Assembly (NCBI GenBank): GCA_964514105.1
Contig: CAZEPJ010000038.1
Span: 1-43,671 of the forward strand
Length of the DNA: 43,671 bases
Origin: CAZEPJ01 sp964514105
GTDB taxonomy: Bacteria > Desulfobacterota > Desulfocorpusculales > Desulfocorpusculum
Direction of reading: 5' to 3'
Shown: positions 1 through 7,912 of the stretch, piece after piece
Layout of the letters: each line of letters starts with the position of its first letter
How positions within the stretch are numbered: position 1 is the stretch's first letter
Position numbers and translations under genes: made by a program
Notes under the pieces: generated by a model
Told to the model about the DNA's origin: nothing
What the model saw: the letters and a program-made list of their open reading frames with translations, nothing else
Database searches by the model: none

Positions 1-53
1 CCCCATCGGCTTTTCACTCACGGCAGTTCCATTGGGGAGAGGACCCGCACACG

Positions 54-1220
54 ATGCATCGAGGCGCTTCGCGCAAGGCCCAGCGGTTCACCGAGTCCGT
101 GATCCGGGACATGACCCGGTTGTGCCTGAGGCACAACGGCGTGAATCTGGCACAGGGTTTCCCGGACTTCCCATCGCCCACCGTCCTTAAGGAGGCGGCC
201 AAGGCCGCCATCGACGCGGACATCAACCAGTACGCCATCACCTGGGGGGCCCCCGGATTCCGCCGTGCCATCAGCGGAAAGGTGGAACGGTTTCTGGGCC
301 TCTCCTACGACGCAGAGCGGCAGATCACGGTGACGTGCGGCTCCACCGAGGCCATGATCGCATGCCTCCTGGCGGTGGTGGACCCCGGCGACGAGGTGGT
401 CATTTTCGAACCGTTCTATGAGAACTACGGCCCGGATACCATCCTGTGCGGAGCCACCCCCCGCTTCGTCACACTCCATCCCCCGCACTGGCACTTCGAC
501 CCGGCGGAGGTCGCCGCCGCCTTCAATTCGCGCACCCGGGCCCTCATCCTCAATTCTCCCCACAACCCAACGGGCAAGGTCTTCTCCCGGGAGGAACTGG
601 ATTTCCTGGCCGCCCTGTGCCGCCAGTGGGACGCGCTGGCCATCACGGACGAGATCTACGAGCACATCACCTACGACGGAGTCAGGCATCTGTCCATCGC
701 CTCTCTTCCCGGCATGCAGGCGCGCACCCTTCTGATCAACGGGCTGTCCAAGACCTACAGCGTCACGGGTTGGCGCATCGGGTACATCCTGGGCCCGGAG
801 GAGTTGACGGGCGCCGTGCGAAAGGTGCACGATTTCCTCACGGTGGGCGCTGCAGCCCCCCTTCAGGAGGCGGGCACCGTGGCCATGGGCCTGGGTCCGG
901 AGTACTACGAGGAGCTGGCGGCCGGCTACAGGCACCGGAGGGATCTCCTGATGGAAGGACTGGAGGCGGCGGGGTTTCAGACCTTCCATCCCCAGGGGGC
1001 GTACTACATCATGACGGGCATCGAGCCCTTCGGCTTTCCGGACGATGTGACCTTCTCCCGCTTTCTGGTGGAGGAGATCGGCGTCGCAGCGGTGCCGGGA
1101 AGCAGCTTCTACGCGCATCCGGAGCGCGGCGCCCAGCAGATTCGTTTCTGCTTCTGCAAGCAGGACCATACCCTGAAGGAGGCCGTCCGGAGGCTCGGCA
1201 AGCTGAGCACCCGTCCCTGA
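54..1220 (+). CDS. PLP-dependent aminotransferase, class I/II
   Basis: 388 aa, a normal length for fold-type I aminotransferases. The N-terminal half has the substrate-loop pattern of kynurenine/methionine-type enzymes (NLAQGFPDFPSP, NQYAITWGAPGFR). SPHNPTGK is the conserved Asn/Pro loop, TDEIYEH carries the Asp that pairs with the PLP pyridine nitrogen, and NGLSKTYSVTGWRIGY holds the Schiff-base Lys and phosphate-binding Arg. The C-terminal IRFCFCK supplies the substrate-carboxylate Arg. It transfers amino groups between an amino acid and a 2-oxo acid in the cytosol; aromatic, methionine or glutamate-linked substrates are all possible. A GGGGAGAGGA ribosome-binding site lies 10 nt before the ATG. 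The 3-hydroxyacyl-CoA dehydrogenase gene follows after 25 nt, so the two are probably co-transcribed. The family call is secure; the substrate is unknown. Confidence 0.93.
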   Translation: MHRGASRKAQRFTESVIRDMTRLCLRHNGVNLAQGFPDFPSPTVLKEAAKAAIDADINQYAITWGAPGFRRAISGKVERFLGLSYDAERQITVTCGSTEAMIACLLAVVDPGDEVVIFEPFYENYGPDTILCGATPRFVTLHPPHWHFDPAEVAAAFNSRTRALILNSPHNPTGKVFSREELDFLAALCRQWDALAITDEIYEHITYDGVRHLSIASLPGMQARTLLINGLSKTYSVTGWRIGYILGPEELTGAVRKVHDFLTVGAAAPLQEAGTVAMGLGPEYYEELAAGYRHRRDLLMEGLEAAGFQTFHPQGAYYIMTGIEPFGFPDDVTFSRFLVEEIGVAAVPGSSFYAHPERGAQQIRFCFCKQDHTLKEAVRRLGKLSTRP

Positions 1221-1245
1221 TCCGGAAGGCACCAGGAGGCCCACC

Positions 1246-2187
1246 ATGAATCCTTCCGACGTGGGGACCGTGGCCGTGATCGGTGCCGGGACCATGGGCC
1301 ATTCCATCGCCCAGGTCTTCGCCGGCGCGGGCCTGGATACGTATCTGGTGGACCTCTCCGAGGAGCGCCTCCGGCACGCCCTGCACCTCATCTCGGTAAA
1401 CCTCGAGACCCTGGCCGGTCAAGGCATGATCCCGGAACACGAGATCCCCCCCATCCTGAACCGCATCCGGCCGACCCTCGCCATTGCGGAGGCCGTGGCC
1501 CGAGCCCAGTTCGTGGTGGAGGCGGTGGCGGAGGTCCCCGAGGTCAAGGCCGAGGTGTTTTCCAGACTGGACCAGGGCGCCCCCGCGGGAGCAATCCTGG
1601 CAAGCAATACCTCCAGCCTCAACGTGTTCGACTTCGTGCAGGTGCGCGACCCGGGTCGCCTGGTGGTAGCCCACTGGTTCGCCCCGCCCCACATCATCCC
1701 CCTGGTGGAGGTCGTGCCCGGGCCCAGGACCACCCCCGAGACCGTGGCGTTCACGGCCGGCCTCATGGCGCGCATCGGCAAGCGCCCCATCGTCATGCGC
1801 CAGTTCGTCAAAAGCTTCATCGTCAACCGGATCCAGCACGCCATCGTGGAGTCGGTGTTGGAGATGCTCGCCAACGGCTGGGCCACCCCGCAGGAGATCG
1901 ACCTGGCCGTGAAGAGCACGCTGGGGATTCGTCTCCCCATCGTGGGAGTGGCCCAGAGCCTCGACTTCACCGGGCTCCAGCTCGTCCACGCCATCCAGGA
2001 GGCCAGCGGCCGCGTCAATCCCTTCATCGAGGAAAGGGTGAAGCAGGGACATCTGGGGGCAAGCACCTCCCGAGGACTGTACGACTACGGCGGGCGGAGC
2101 GAGGACGAGATCCTGAGAAAGCGCGACGAGCTGTACATCCGGATGCTGCGGCATCTGGATGGAATCCGGGCCTTCGATCCCGTCTGA
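1246..2187 (+). CDS. 3-hydroxyacyl-CoA dehydrogenase, short single-module form
   Basis: 313 aa, matching stand-alone NAD-dependent 3-hydroxyacyl-CoA dehydrogenases. Residues 13-18 read GAGTMG, the dinucleotide-binding turn after the first beta strand. ASNTSSLNV and the AHWFAPPHIIPLVEVV segment hold the catalytic His-Glu pair, and KSFIVNRIQHAI is the conserved Asn motif at the start of the C-terminal helical domain. It would oxidise a 3-hydroxyacyl-CoA to the 3-oxoacyl-CoA, the beta-oxidation step after hydration. The A-P-P-H string replaces the usual F-N-P after the catalytic His, which hints at a non-standard acyl group. The gene starts at an ATG behind AGGAGG and follows the aminotransferase by 25 nt. 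Confidence 0.9.
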   Translation: MNPSDVGTVAVIGAGTMGHSIAQVFAGAGLDTYLVDLSEERLRHALHLISVNLETLAGQGMIPEHEIPPILNRIRPTLAIAEAVARAQFVVEAVAEVPEVKAEVFSRLDQGAPAGAILASNTSSLNVFDFVQVRDPGRLVVAHWFAPPHIIPLVEVVPGPRTTPETVAFTAGLMARIGKRPIVMRQFVKSFIVNRIQHAIVESVLEMLANGWATPQEIDLAVKSTLGIRLPIVGVAQSLDFTGLQLVHAIQEASGRVNPFIEERVKQGHLGASTSRGLYDYGGRSEDEILRKRDELYIRMLRHLDGIRAFDPV

Positions 2188-2211
2188 AGCCGGCCGCGCG
2201 CCCGAGCCCCC

Positions 2212-2239
2212 TTGAAGGATCTCGCCCGGACGGTATGCT
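2212..2239 (+). promoter_or_regulatory. Candidate sigma70-type promoter for the small protein gene at 2303
   Basis: TTGAAG (2212-2217), 16 nt, TATGCT (2234-2239). A short palindrome AAGGGC-CT-GCCCTT sits at 2247-2260, close to the expected transcription start. Both boxes are only 4/6 matches, so this is a weak prediction. Confidence 0.3.
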
Positions 2240-2302
2240 GAACAGCAAGGGCCTGCCCTTATGCCAGGGGCGGGTTGGATGGGGCTGAAGGGGAGCCGGA
2301 GG

Positions 2303-2674
2303 ATGATGGATCTGGACGCGCTTCGGGGGCGAAGGGACCTCTTGGACCGCATCGACTGGGAGCTCACGCCCCAGGAGGCGGTGGAGATGTTCGACCACCG
2401 GACCCGGGGGCTGGAGCGGCGCCTCCAGGTCCGTGGCTCCGGCGAGAAGCACTACTTCTTCTGCGTTGACAACTGGCGCGAGCGGCCCGAACTCATCCTC
2501 AAGGAGCGCTCCATCAAGGAGGCCAGGGTCATTGCCCGCATCGACGCCCCCTCGGAACTCCTGCAGGCCTGCGTGCGAGAACGGGGGGACCGCAAGGGCC
2601 TTTTTCCCCTGAGCCCGGCCTTGCAGGAGTGGCTCCGGAAGCGGCTTGCTCAAAGTCCCTCTCCCGGGCATTGA
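2303..2674 (+). CDS. Small conserved protein, DVU0772-like
   Basis: 123 aa from the ATG at 2303, with an AAGGGGAG ribosome-binding site 7 nt upstream; the ATG at 2306 is equally possible. An upstream in-frame ATG at 2261 has no ribosome-binding site and would add a low-complexity 14 aa. The protein is charged and soluble, with no signal peptide or membrane segment. The pattern IDWELTPQEAVEMF, then HYFFCVDNW, then a C-terminal PALQEWL resembles what I remember of the DVU0772 family of sulfate-reducing bacteria, whose function is unknown. It is separated from its upstream neighbour by about 115 nt and may have its own promoter. The coding call is good; the family assignment is tentative. Confidence 0.72.
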   Translation: MMDLDALRGRRDLLDRIDWELTPQEAVEMFDHRTRGLERRLQVRGSGEKHYFFCVDNWRERPELILKERSIKEARVIARIDAPSELLQACVRERGDRKGLFPLSPALQEWLRKRLAQSPSPGH

Positions 2675-2692
2675 TCCCGGGCCCCGGGGGAG

Positions 2693-3202
2693 TCACCCCC
2701 CCTTCGGGATGGAGAAGAGCTCAGCGGCGCGATCGAGCTCCTCGGGCTTGACGTGGACGATGAACAGCGATTTCTTGTTGCCGCTCAGCACCGAGCCGTA
2801 CACGTAGTCGATGTTGATCCCCGCCCGGGCAAAGGTCCCGGCCACGTTCCCCAGCATTCCCGGCCGGTTCTCCAGGACGATGACCAGCACGGGCGTGGTC
2901 TCGATGGCATACCCGCTGGACTGGAGCAGCTCGATGGCGCCCCGGGTCTGGGATCGCTCCACCACGATGCGGATGACCGAGTAGTCCTCCGAGTCCTTCA
3001 TGATGGAGCCGTAGCTGGCCGCCGTGGCGATGCGCCGCCCCGTGAGTTCCCGTGCCTTGAGCAGGCCCCGGACATAATCCTCGGCATTCTGGATGCTCAT
3101 GGCCAGGATATTGATGTCGTGGCCCTTGAGCACCTCGCAAAGCCTGGAGAGTTCTCCAGGGGCATTCCGCAAAAAGGCGATGAGCTGCGTATCCCGATAC
3201 AT
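2693..3202 (-). CDS. Tandem ACT-domain regulatory protein
   Basis: 169 aa with two ACT modules, about residues 3-75 (FLRNAPGELSRLCEVLKGHDI) and 95-160 (VLVIVLENRPGMLGNVAGTF). The Pro/Gly-Leu ligand-binding turns of both (NAPGEL, NRPGML) are intact. No catalytic domain is attached, so this is a stand-alone amino-acid-sensing protein; similar small ACT-ACT proteins often neighbour phenylacetate-CoA ligase or acyl-CoA genes. Translation is placed at the ATG at 3202, behind GGGGAGGAG. The longer frame starting at 3262 is rejected because that codon lies inside the predicted promoter. It is divergent from glutaryl-CoA dehydrogenase and convergent with the small gene on its left. Its partner and ligand are not shown by the sequence. 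Confidence 0.88.
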   Translation of the reverse strand: MYRDTQLIAFLRNAPGELSRLCEVLKGHDINILAMSIQNAEDYVRGLLKARELTGRRIATAASYGSIMKDSEDYSVIRIVVERSQTRGAIELLQSSGYAIETTPVLVIVLENRPGMLGNVAGTFARAGINIDYVYGSVLSGNKKSLFIVHVKPEELDRAAELFSIPKGG

Positions 3203-3242
3203 CCCGCTCCTCCCCAGGTGGTTCTCTACTGCGACTTCAACG

Positions 3243-3270
3243 ATCATAACCCATCCTGCCATGATTGCAA
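3243..3270 (-). promoter_or_regulatory. Candidate promoter for the ACT-domain gene
   Basis: On the minus strand TTGCAA (3270-3265), 16 nt, TATGAT (3248-3243; 5/6 of the -10 consensus). Transcription would begin near 3236, downstream of the ATG at 3262 and upstream of the chosen start at 3202. Confidence 0.5.
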
Positions 3271-3346
3271 TCCATTTCGCCGCCGAAGCCGCCCCCGCAC
3301 CGCCTCATCCGACCTGCGGCAGCCTCCGTGCCCAACGCCTCCGGGA

Positions 3347-3376
3347 TTGACACCTGGGTGGGTTTCTGGATATAAG
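3347..3376 (+). promoter_or_regulatory. Candidate promoter of the glutaryl-CoA/glutaconyl-CoA operon
   Basis: TTGACA (3347-3352, perfect -35), 18 nt, TATAAG (3371-3376). The expected start near 3383 gives a 55-nt leader with an inverted repeat CGTCCT/AGGACG (3391-3396 with 3409-3414) just before the ribosome-binding site AGGGAGGG. This is one of the best sigma70-like signals in the window. Confidence 0.62.
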
Positions 3377-3437
3377 CAATCGATGCGCAGCGTCCTTTGC
3401 GTCCCGCGAGGACGACATCTGTCCCAGGGAGGGTTCA

Positions 3438-4598
3438 ATGGATTTTGAGTTAAATGAGGAACAAAGGGCCATGAGGGACATGGCCCGCAAGTTCGCCGAG
3501 ACCGAGATCGCCCCGTACGCGGACAAGTGGGACGAGGAACACCATTTCCCCCGCGAACTGGTCCTGAAGATGGGCGAGCTGGGCTTCTACGGCTGCATCA
3601 TCCCCGAGGAATACGGCGGGACCAACACGGGATTCCTCTCCATGTCGCTCATCACCGAGGAGATCTCCCGGGCCAGCAGCTCGCTACGGGTGACCTTCAA
3701 TATGCAGAGCGCCGGGAGCGCCTACACCATCTACCGGTACGGCACCGAGGCCCAGAAGAGGAAGTACATCGAGAAGCTCATCACGGGCGAGTGGCTGGGC
3801 TGCTTCGGCATCACCGAGCCCAATGCCGGCTCCGACATCATGGCCCTCAAGACCACGGCGGCAGACCGGGGGGACCATTTCCTCCTCAACGGCTCCAAGA
3901 CCTGGATCACCAACGCCCAGGTGGCGGACCTGTGCGTGCTGTACGCGTACCACGACAAGGAGGCGGGCAGCAAAGGCCTGTCCGCTTTCCTGGTGGAGCT
4001 CAAGAACTGCCCGGGCGTGACCACCCGCCCCCTGGACAAGATGGGCACCCGGTCCTCCCCCACGGGGGAGATCATCCTCGAGGACGTCAAGGTGCCCAAG
4101 GAAAACGTCCTGGGTCAACTGGGCGACGGCGTGAAGATCGTTTTCTCCTCCCTCAACCAGACGCGCATTTCCTGCGCGGCGGGAGGCGTGGGCCTGGCCC
4201 AGGCATGCCTGGACGCGGCGGTGAAGTACTGCAACGAGCGGGTTCAGTTCGGCCAGCCCGTGGGGCAATTCCAGATGAACCAGGAGATGGTAGCCAACGT
4301 GGCCGTGGAGGTGGAGGCCGCCCGGCTCCTGACCTACAAGGCCGCTTGGCAGAAGGACCAGGGACAGGTCGGCAACACCCTGGAGACCTCGTACGCCAAG
4401 TTTTATGCCGGCGAGGTGTGCGCCCGGGCGGCCCACGCGGCCATGAAGATCCTGGGCGCGTACGGCTATTCCACCGAGTACCCCGTGGCCCGCTACTACC
4501 GCGACGCCGTGCTTTACCAGATCGTGGAGGGCACGGCCAATGTGCAGAAGATGATCATCGCCCTGGACCGGCTGGGCATCCGGAAGGCCAACCGATAG
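3438..4598 (+). CDS. Glutaryl-CoA dehydrogenase, probably non-decarboxylating
   Basis: 386 aa acyl-CoA dehydrogenase fold. Family marks include GCFGITEPNAGSD (FAD and substrate loop), NGSKTWITNA (FAD contact), NQTRISCAAGGVG and ILGAYGYSTEYPVARYYRD. The catalytic base is Glu364 in VEGT. The sequence, down to the C-terminal RKANR, is very like the glutaryl-CoA dehydrogenase of Desulfococcus multivorans as I remember it. The residue before the catalytic Glu is Val363; decarboxylating enzymes have Tyr there. As I recall, the Tyr-to-Val exchange is a main feature of the glutaconyl-CoA-forming type. FAD-dependent oxidation would therefore yield glutaconyl-CoA, which the product of the next gene can decarboxylate. 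Electrons would pass to an electron-transferring flavoprotein not encoded here. The ribosome-binding site AGGGAGGG precedes the ATG. Confidence 0.88.
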   Translation: MDFELNEEQRAMRDMARKFAETEIAPYADKWDEEHHFPRELVLKMGELGFYGCIIPEEYGGTNTGFLSMSLITEEISRASSSLRVTFNMQSAGSAYTIYRYGTEAQKRKYIEKLITGEWLGCFGITEPNAGSDIMALKTTAADRGDHFLLNGSKTWITNAQVADLCVLYAYHDKEAGSKGLSAFLVELKNCPGVTTRPLDKMGTRSSPTGEIILEDVKVPKENVLGQLGDGVKIVFSSLNQTRISCAAGGVGLAQACLDAAVKYCNERVQFGQPVGQFQMNQEMVANVAVEVEAARLLTYKAAWQKDQGQVGNTLETSYAKFYAGEVCARAAHAAMKILGAYGYSTEYPVARYYRDAVLYQIVEGTANVQKMIIALDRLGIRKANR

Positions 4599-4651
4599 AT
4601 CGCGCACCCGCCTGGCGGGAAAATGACATTTTATCTGAAAGGCTGAGTTCT

Positions 4652-6385
4652 ATGCATCCGTATTTCAAGCAAATGCCGGAGTTTGGAAAGCCGTTGACCG
4701 ACTCCCAGATCAAGCGCAGCGAGGAGAGCGTCCGGCAGATTCGGGAGGTGGAGGCGGATCTGGCCCGGCGTGCGCAAGGGGCGCGTGACGCCGGGTTGCC
4801 CGCAGCCAAGATCAACCAGCGGGGAGAGTGGACCGTGTATCAACGCCTGGAGTACCTGGTGGATCCGGGCACATGGTGTCCCCTGCATACGCTCTTCGAC
4901 CCCATGGACGAGGAATCGGGTACCACGGGGGTGGTGGACGGTCTGGGCAAGGTGAGCGGCCGGTGGGCCGTCATCGTGGGGTTCGACAACAAGGTCATGG
5001 CGGGGGCCTGGATCGCCGGGCAGGCGGAGAACATCCTGCGCGTCACCGACATGGCCAAGCGGCTCCATGTCCCGTTGGTCTGGCTTGTCAACTGCAGCGG
5101 GGTCAAGCTCCCGGAGCAGGAGAAGGTGTACGCCAACCGCCGGGGCAACGGAACGCCCTTCTTCCGGCACGCAGAGCTGGAGAAGCTGGGCATTCCGGTC
5201 CTGGCCGGCATCTGGGGGACCAACCCCGCCGGCGGGGGGTACCAGGGGATCAGCCCCACATACCTCATCGCGCACAGCAACTGCAACATCGCGGTGGGCG
5301 GTGCCGGCATCGTCAGCGGCATGAGCCCCAAGGGGGTCTTCGACCTGGAGGGGGCCGAGCAGATCATCGAGGCCACGCGCAACTTCAAGGAGGTCCCGCC
5401 CGGCCGCGTGGAGATCCACCACGGCGTCACGGGGTTCTTCCGGGAGGTCTACGACACGGAGCAGGGTGTCCTGGATGCCATCAGGCAGCACATGGCGGAG
5501 ATGCCGGCGTACCACCCCCGGTTCTTCCGCGTGGCCGAGCCTGCAAGTCCGCGCTTCTCCCCGGAGGAGATCGAACGGCTCATCCCCTTCAACCAGAAGG
5601 CGGCTTACAGCCTGGACGAGGTGCTGGCCAGGCTCACCGACAACAGCGAACACATGGAATACCGACCGGACTACGGGCCCGAGGTGTACACGGGCATCGC
5701 CAAGGTGGACGGCTACTTGGTGGGGATCATCGGCAACCGCCAGGGCTTCCTTCCCAAGGGGTACCCGTATTACGCCCCCTACCCCGGCATCGGAGGGAAG
5801 CTTTACCGCCAGGGCCTCATCAAGATGAACGAGTTCGTCACCCTGTGCGGGCGAGACCGGCTTCCCATCATCTGGTTCCAGGACACGAGCGGCATCGACG
5901 TGGGGGATTTCGCCGAGAAGGCGGAGCTCCTGGGCCTGGGCCAATCCCTCATCTATTCCATCGAGCAGACAGACGTCCCCATGATGCTCGTGGTGCTACG
6001 AAAGGGGACCGCCGCGGCCCACTACATCATGGGCGGCCCCAACGCCAACAACCACAACGCGTTCACCCTGGGTACCCCGACCACGGAGATCTACGTGATG
6101 CACGGGGAGACCGCAGCCGTGGCCTCGTATGCCCGGCGCCTGGTCAAGGAGAAGGATGAGGGGCGGCCCCTGGAGCCGGTCATCGAGAAGATGAACGCGC
6201 TGGCCCAGAACTACTACCACAGGTCGCGCCCGGCGTACTGCGCCAAGACGGGCTTCGTGGACGAGGTCGTGCGGTTCGCGGCGATCCGCAACTACATGGT
6301 GGCCTTCAGCGGGGCCGCGTACCAGAATCCCAAGTCGTTCTGCCCTCATCACCACCTCATGCTCCCCAGAATCATCGCCGGCTGA
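4652..6385 (+). CDS. gcdA: Glutaconyl-CoA decarboxylase alpha subunit (carboxyltransferase)
   Basis: 577 aa, the size of Acidaminococcus GcdA (about 587 aa), with many blocks I recognise from it: NCSGVKLPEQEKVYANRRG, GTPFFRHAELEKLGIPV, GTNPAGGGYQGISPT, AVGGAGIVSGMSPKG, and in the C-terminal crotonase half GGKLYRQGLIKMNEFVTLC, IQ/FQDTSGIDVG and LRKGTAAAHYIMGGP. It moves CO2 from glutaconyl-CoA onto the biotin carrier and releases crotonyl-CoA; a membrane beta subunit normally discharges the carboxybiotin and pumps Na+. The ATG follows GAAAGG by 9 nt. The gene lies 53 nt downstream of the dehydrogenase and 129 nt upstream of the biotin carrier. Propionyl-CoA-type carboxyltransferases are the alternative, but the N-terminal extension and Gcd-specific blocks favour GcdA. 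Confidence 0.92.
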   Translation: MHPYFKQMPEFGKPLTDSQIKRSEESVRQIREVEADLARRAQGARDAGLPAAKINQRGEWTVYQRLEYLVDPGTWCPLHTLFDPMDEESGTTGVVDGLGKVSGRWAVIVGFDNKVMAGAWIAGQAENILRVTDMAKRLHVPLVWLVNCSGVKLPEQEKVYANRRGNGTPFFRHAELEKLGIPVLAGIWGTNPAGGGYQGISPTYLIAHSNCNIAVGGAGIVSGMSPKGVFDLEGAEQIIEATRNFKEVPPGRVEIHHGVTGFFREVYDTEQGVLDAIRQHMAEMPAYHPRFFRVAEPASPRFSPEEIERLIPFNQKAAYSLDEVLARLTDNSEHMEYRPDYGPEVYTGIAKVDGYLVGIIGNRQGFLPKGYPYYAPYPGIGGKLYRQGLIKMNEFVTLCGRDRLPIIWFQDTSGIDVGDFAEKAELLGLGQSLIYSIEQTDVPMMLVVLRKGTAAAHYIMGGPNANNHNAFTLGTPTTEIYVMHGETAAVASYARRLVKEKDEGRPLEPVIEKMNALAQNYYHRSRPAYCAKTGFVDEVVRFAAIRNYMVAFSGAAYQNPKSFCPHHHLMLPRIIAG

Positions 6386-6514
6386 GGGCGGCAGGGGCCC
6401 CCGGGCGGACAGTAGGCAAAGAGCGCGGGACGTGAGAGAATAACATGAAGGGATTACGGGTGGGAGAAGGAACCACTGGATGAATTTCGCGGAGCGCACA
6501 AGGAGGGCGAGAGG

Positions 6515-6730
6515 TTGAGCACGGAGATCACGGCGCCTATGGCGGGCAAGGTCATCGAGGTCAAGGTCAAGGTGGGGGACCAGGTGCAGGAGGACGATGA
6601 GCTCTTCACACTGGAGGCCATGAAGATGGAGATGCCCATCGTGGCGACGGCGGCCGGGACCGTCCGGGAGATCAAGGTCGACCCGGGCCAGGCGGTGGAG
6701 GCCGATCAGATCCTGGCCCTCCTGGAGTAG
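6515..6730 (+). CDS. gcdC: Biotin carrier protein of the decarboxylase
   Basis: 71 aa from a TTG codon with AGGAGGG 7 nt upstream; there is no usable ATG. It is a bare biotinyl domain: ITAPMAGKV at the N-terminus and EAMKM with biotinylated Lys37, flanked by the paired Gly turns. The long Ala/Pro linker found in Acidaminococcus GcdC is missing, so this is a minimal carrier, as in some biotin-dependent complexes of anaerobes. It would carry carboxyl groups from GcdA to the membrane subunit. It is the last gene before the terminator at 6772-6803. The gene symbol is assigned by context. Confidence 0.88.
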   Translation: MSTEITAPMAGKVIEVKVKVGDQVQEDDELFTLEAMKMEMPIVATAAGTVREIKVDPGQAVEADQILALLE

Positions 6731-6771
6731 GGGACCCGGGGGCCTGCGCGCGAGTCAGGGACGTCGCTTGG

Positions 6772-6803
6772 GGCTGCCCCTCCTGGGGGGGCAGCCTTTT
6801 TTT
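6772..6803 (+). terminator. Intrinsic terminator of the gdh-gcd operon
   Basis: A perfect 9-bp stem, GGCTGCCCC (6772-6780) with GGGGCAGCC (6788-6796), a 7-nt loop and seven T residues (6797-6803). It ends 41 nt after the biotin carrier gene at its left arm and only 16 nt before the rlmN start codon at its right end. Confidence 0.88.
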
Positions 6804-6819
6804 CTCCGGAGAGCCGCCC

Positions 6820-7884
6820 TTGCAGCATCGCCGTCCCATCCTCAAGGACCTCCTCCCCCATGAGGTCCGGGCCCTGGTCTCGTCGTGGGGCATGCCGCCC
6901 TATCGGGCCCAGCAGCTCATGGGGTGGATGTACAGGCGCTGCGCCAGGACCTTTGACGAGATGACCGACATCTCCAAGGCCGACCGGGAGAGGTTGGGGC
7001 AAGAGGCGGGCATTGGCCACCTGGAGATCGTCAGAAGGCAGCGCGCCGACGACGGCACGGAAAAATGGCTCCTGGGCCTGGAGGACGGCCCCGGCGTGGA
7101 GACGGTCATCATCCCCGAGGCGGAGTGGTGGACCCAGTGCATCTCCACCCAGGTGGGGTGCGCCATGGGGTGCGGTTTCTGCAGGACCGGCCAGTCGGGC
7201 CTCCGTCGCCAGCTCTCCACCTGGGAGATCGTGGATCAGCTGGTGGCGGTCCGCCGGTCATTCGAGGGGGGGCGCGTGCGCAACGCGGTGCTCATGGGCA
7301 TGGGCGAGCCGCTGGCCAATTACGACGCCGTGGTGCGAGCCGTCCGCCTCATGCTGGAGCCCTGGGGGCTCGATCTCTCCAAGCGCAGGGTCACACTGTC
7401 CACCTGCGGGCTGGTCCCGGAGCTGGAACGCTTCGCCTCCGAGGGGTTGGGGGTGAGCCTGGCCGTTTCCCTCAACGCCACAACCGACGAGGTGCGAAGC
7501 CGCCTCATGCCCGTCAACCGCCGCTACCCCATCGGCGTCCTGCTGGCCGCGTGCCGAAGGCTCCCCCTCCTCCCGCGCCAGCGGATCACCTTCGAATACA
7601 TCCTGTTCGAGGGCGTCAACGACGGCGTGGAGGACGCCCGGCGCCTGGTGCGCCTCCTGCGGGGCATCCCGGCCAAGGTGAACCTCATCCCCCACAACCG
7701 CTGGGAGGGATCTCCCTTCCGGCCGCCCTCGGAGGGAAAACTCCTCGCCTTCCAGCAGACCCTCCGGGACGCCCACATGACCGCCCCCATCCGGCGGAGC
7801 CGGGGGGCGGAGATCGCGGCCGCCTGCGGCCAGCTGGCGGGCGGGACAGACCCGCCCCCGCAGGGCGGGCATTCCCAACCATAG
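6820..7884 (+). CDS. rlmN: RlmN-type 23S rRNA (A2503-C2)/tRNA methyltransferase, radical SAM
   Basis: 354 aa. Cys114, Cys118 and Cys121 form the Cx3Cx2C [4Fe-4S] motif (QVGCAMGCGFC), GMGEPLANYD is the SAM-binding GEP motif, LSTCGLVPE and VSLNATTDE are family blocks, and Cys336 in IAAACGQL is the C-terminal methyl-carrying Cys. The N-terminal PPYRAQQLMGWMY is the RNA-binding accessory domain. It methylates C2 of adenosine 2503 in 23S rRNA and A37 of some tRNAs. No in-frame ATG lies early enough, so translation starts at TTG 6820 with GGAGAG 6 nt upstream. Cfr-type resistance enzymes are related, but the context and motifs suit RlmN. Confidence 0.93.
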   Translation: MQHRRPILKDLLPHEVRALVSSWGMPPYRAQQLMGWMYRRCARTFDEMTDISKADRERLGQEAGIGHLEIVRRQRADDGTEKWLLGLEDGPGVETVIIPEAEWWTQCISTQVGCAMGCGFCRTGQSGLRRQLSTWEIVDQLVAVRRSFEGGRVRNAVLMGMGEPLANYDAVVRAVRLMLEPWGLDLSKRRVTLSTCGLVPELERFASEGLGVSLAVSLNATTDEVRSRLMPVNRRYPIGVLLAACRRLPLLPRQRITFEYILFEGVNDGVEDARRLVRLLRGIPAKVNLIPHNRWEGSPFRPPSEGKLLAFQQTLRDAHMTAPIRRSRGAEIAAACGQLAGGTDPPPQGGHSQP

Positions 7885-7912
7885 CCCCCCGGGAAGGCGC
7901 GGCGGTTCGAGT

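Noticed and set aside
3527..4651. In-frame extension of gcdA to the left through the dehydrogenase gene
   Set aside because: That part is a frame-shifted reading of the dehydrogenase. The gcdA product begins at ATG 4652, matching the known GcdA N-terminus.
6386..6514. Search for a delta (GcdD/OadG-like) subunit between gcdA and the biotin carrier
   Set aside because: Only two frames of about 12 codons with ATG exist; none has a hydrophobic segment.
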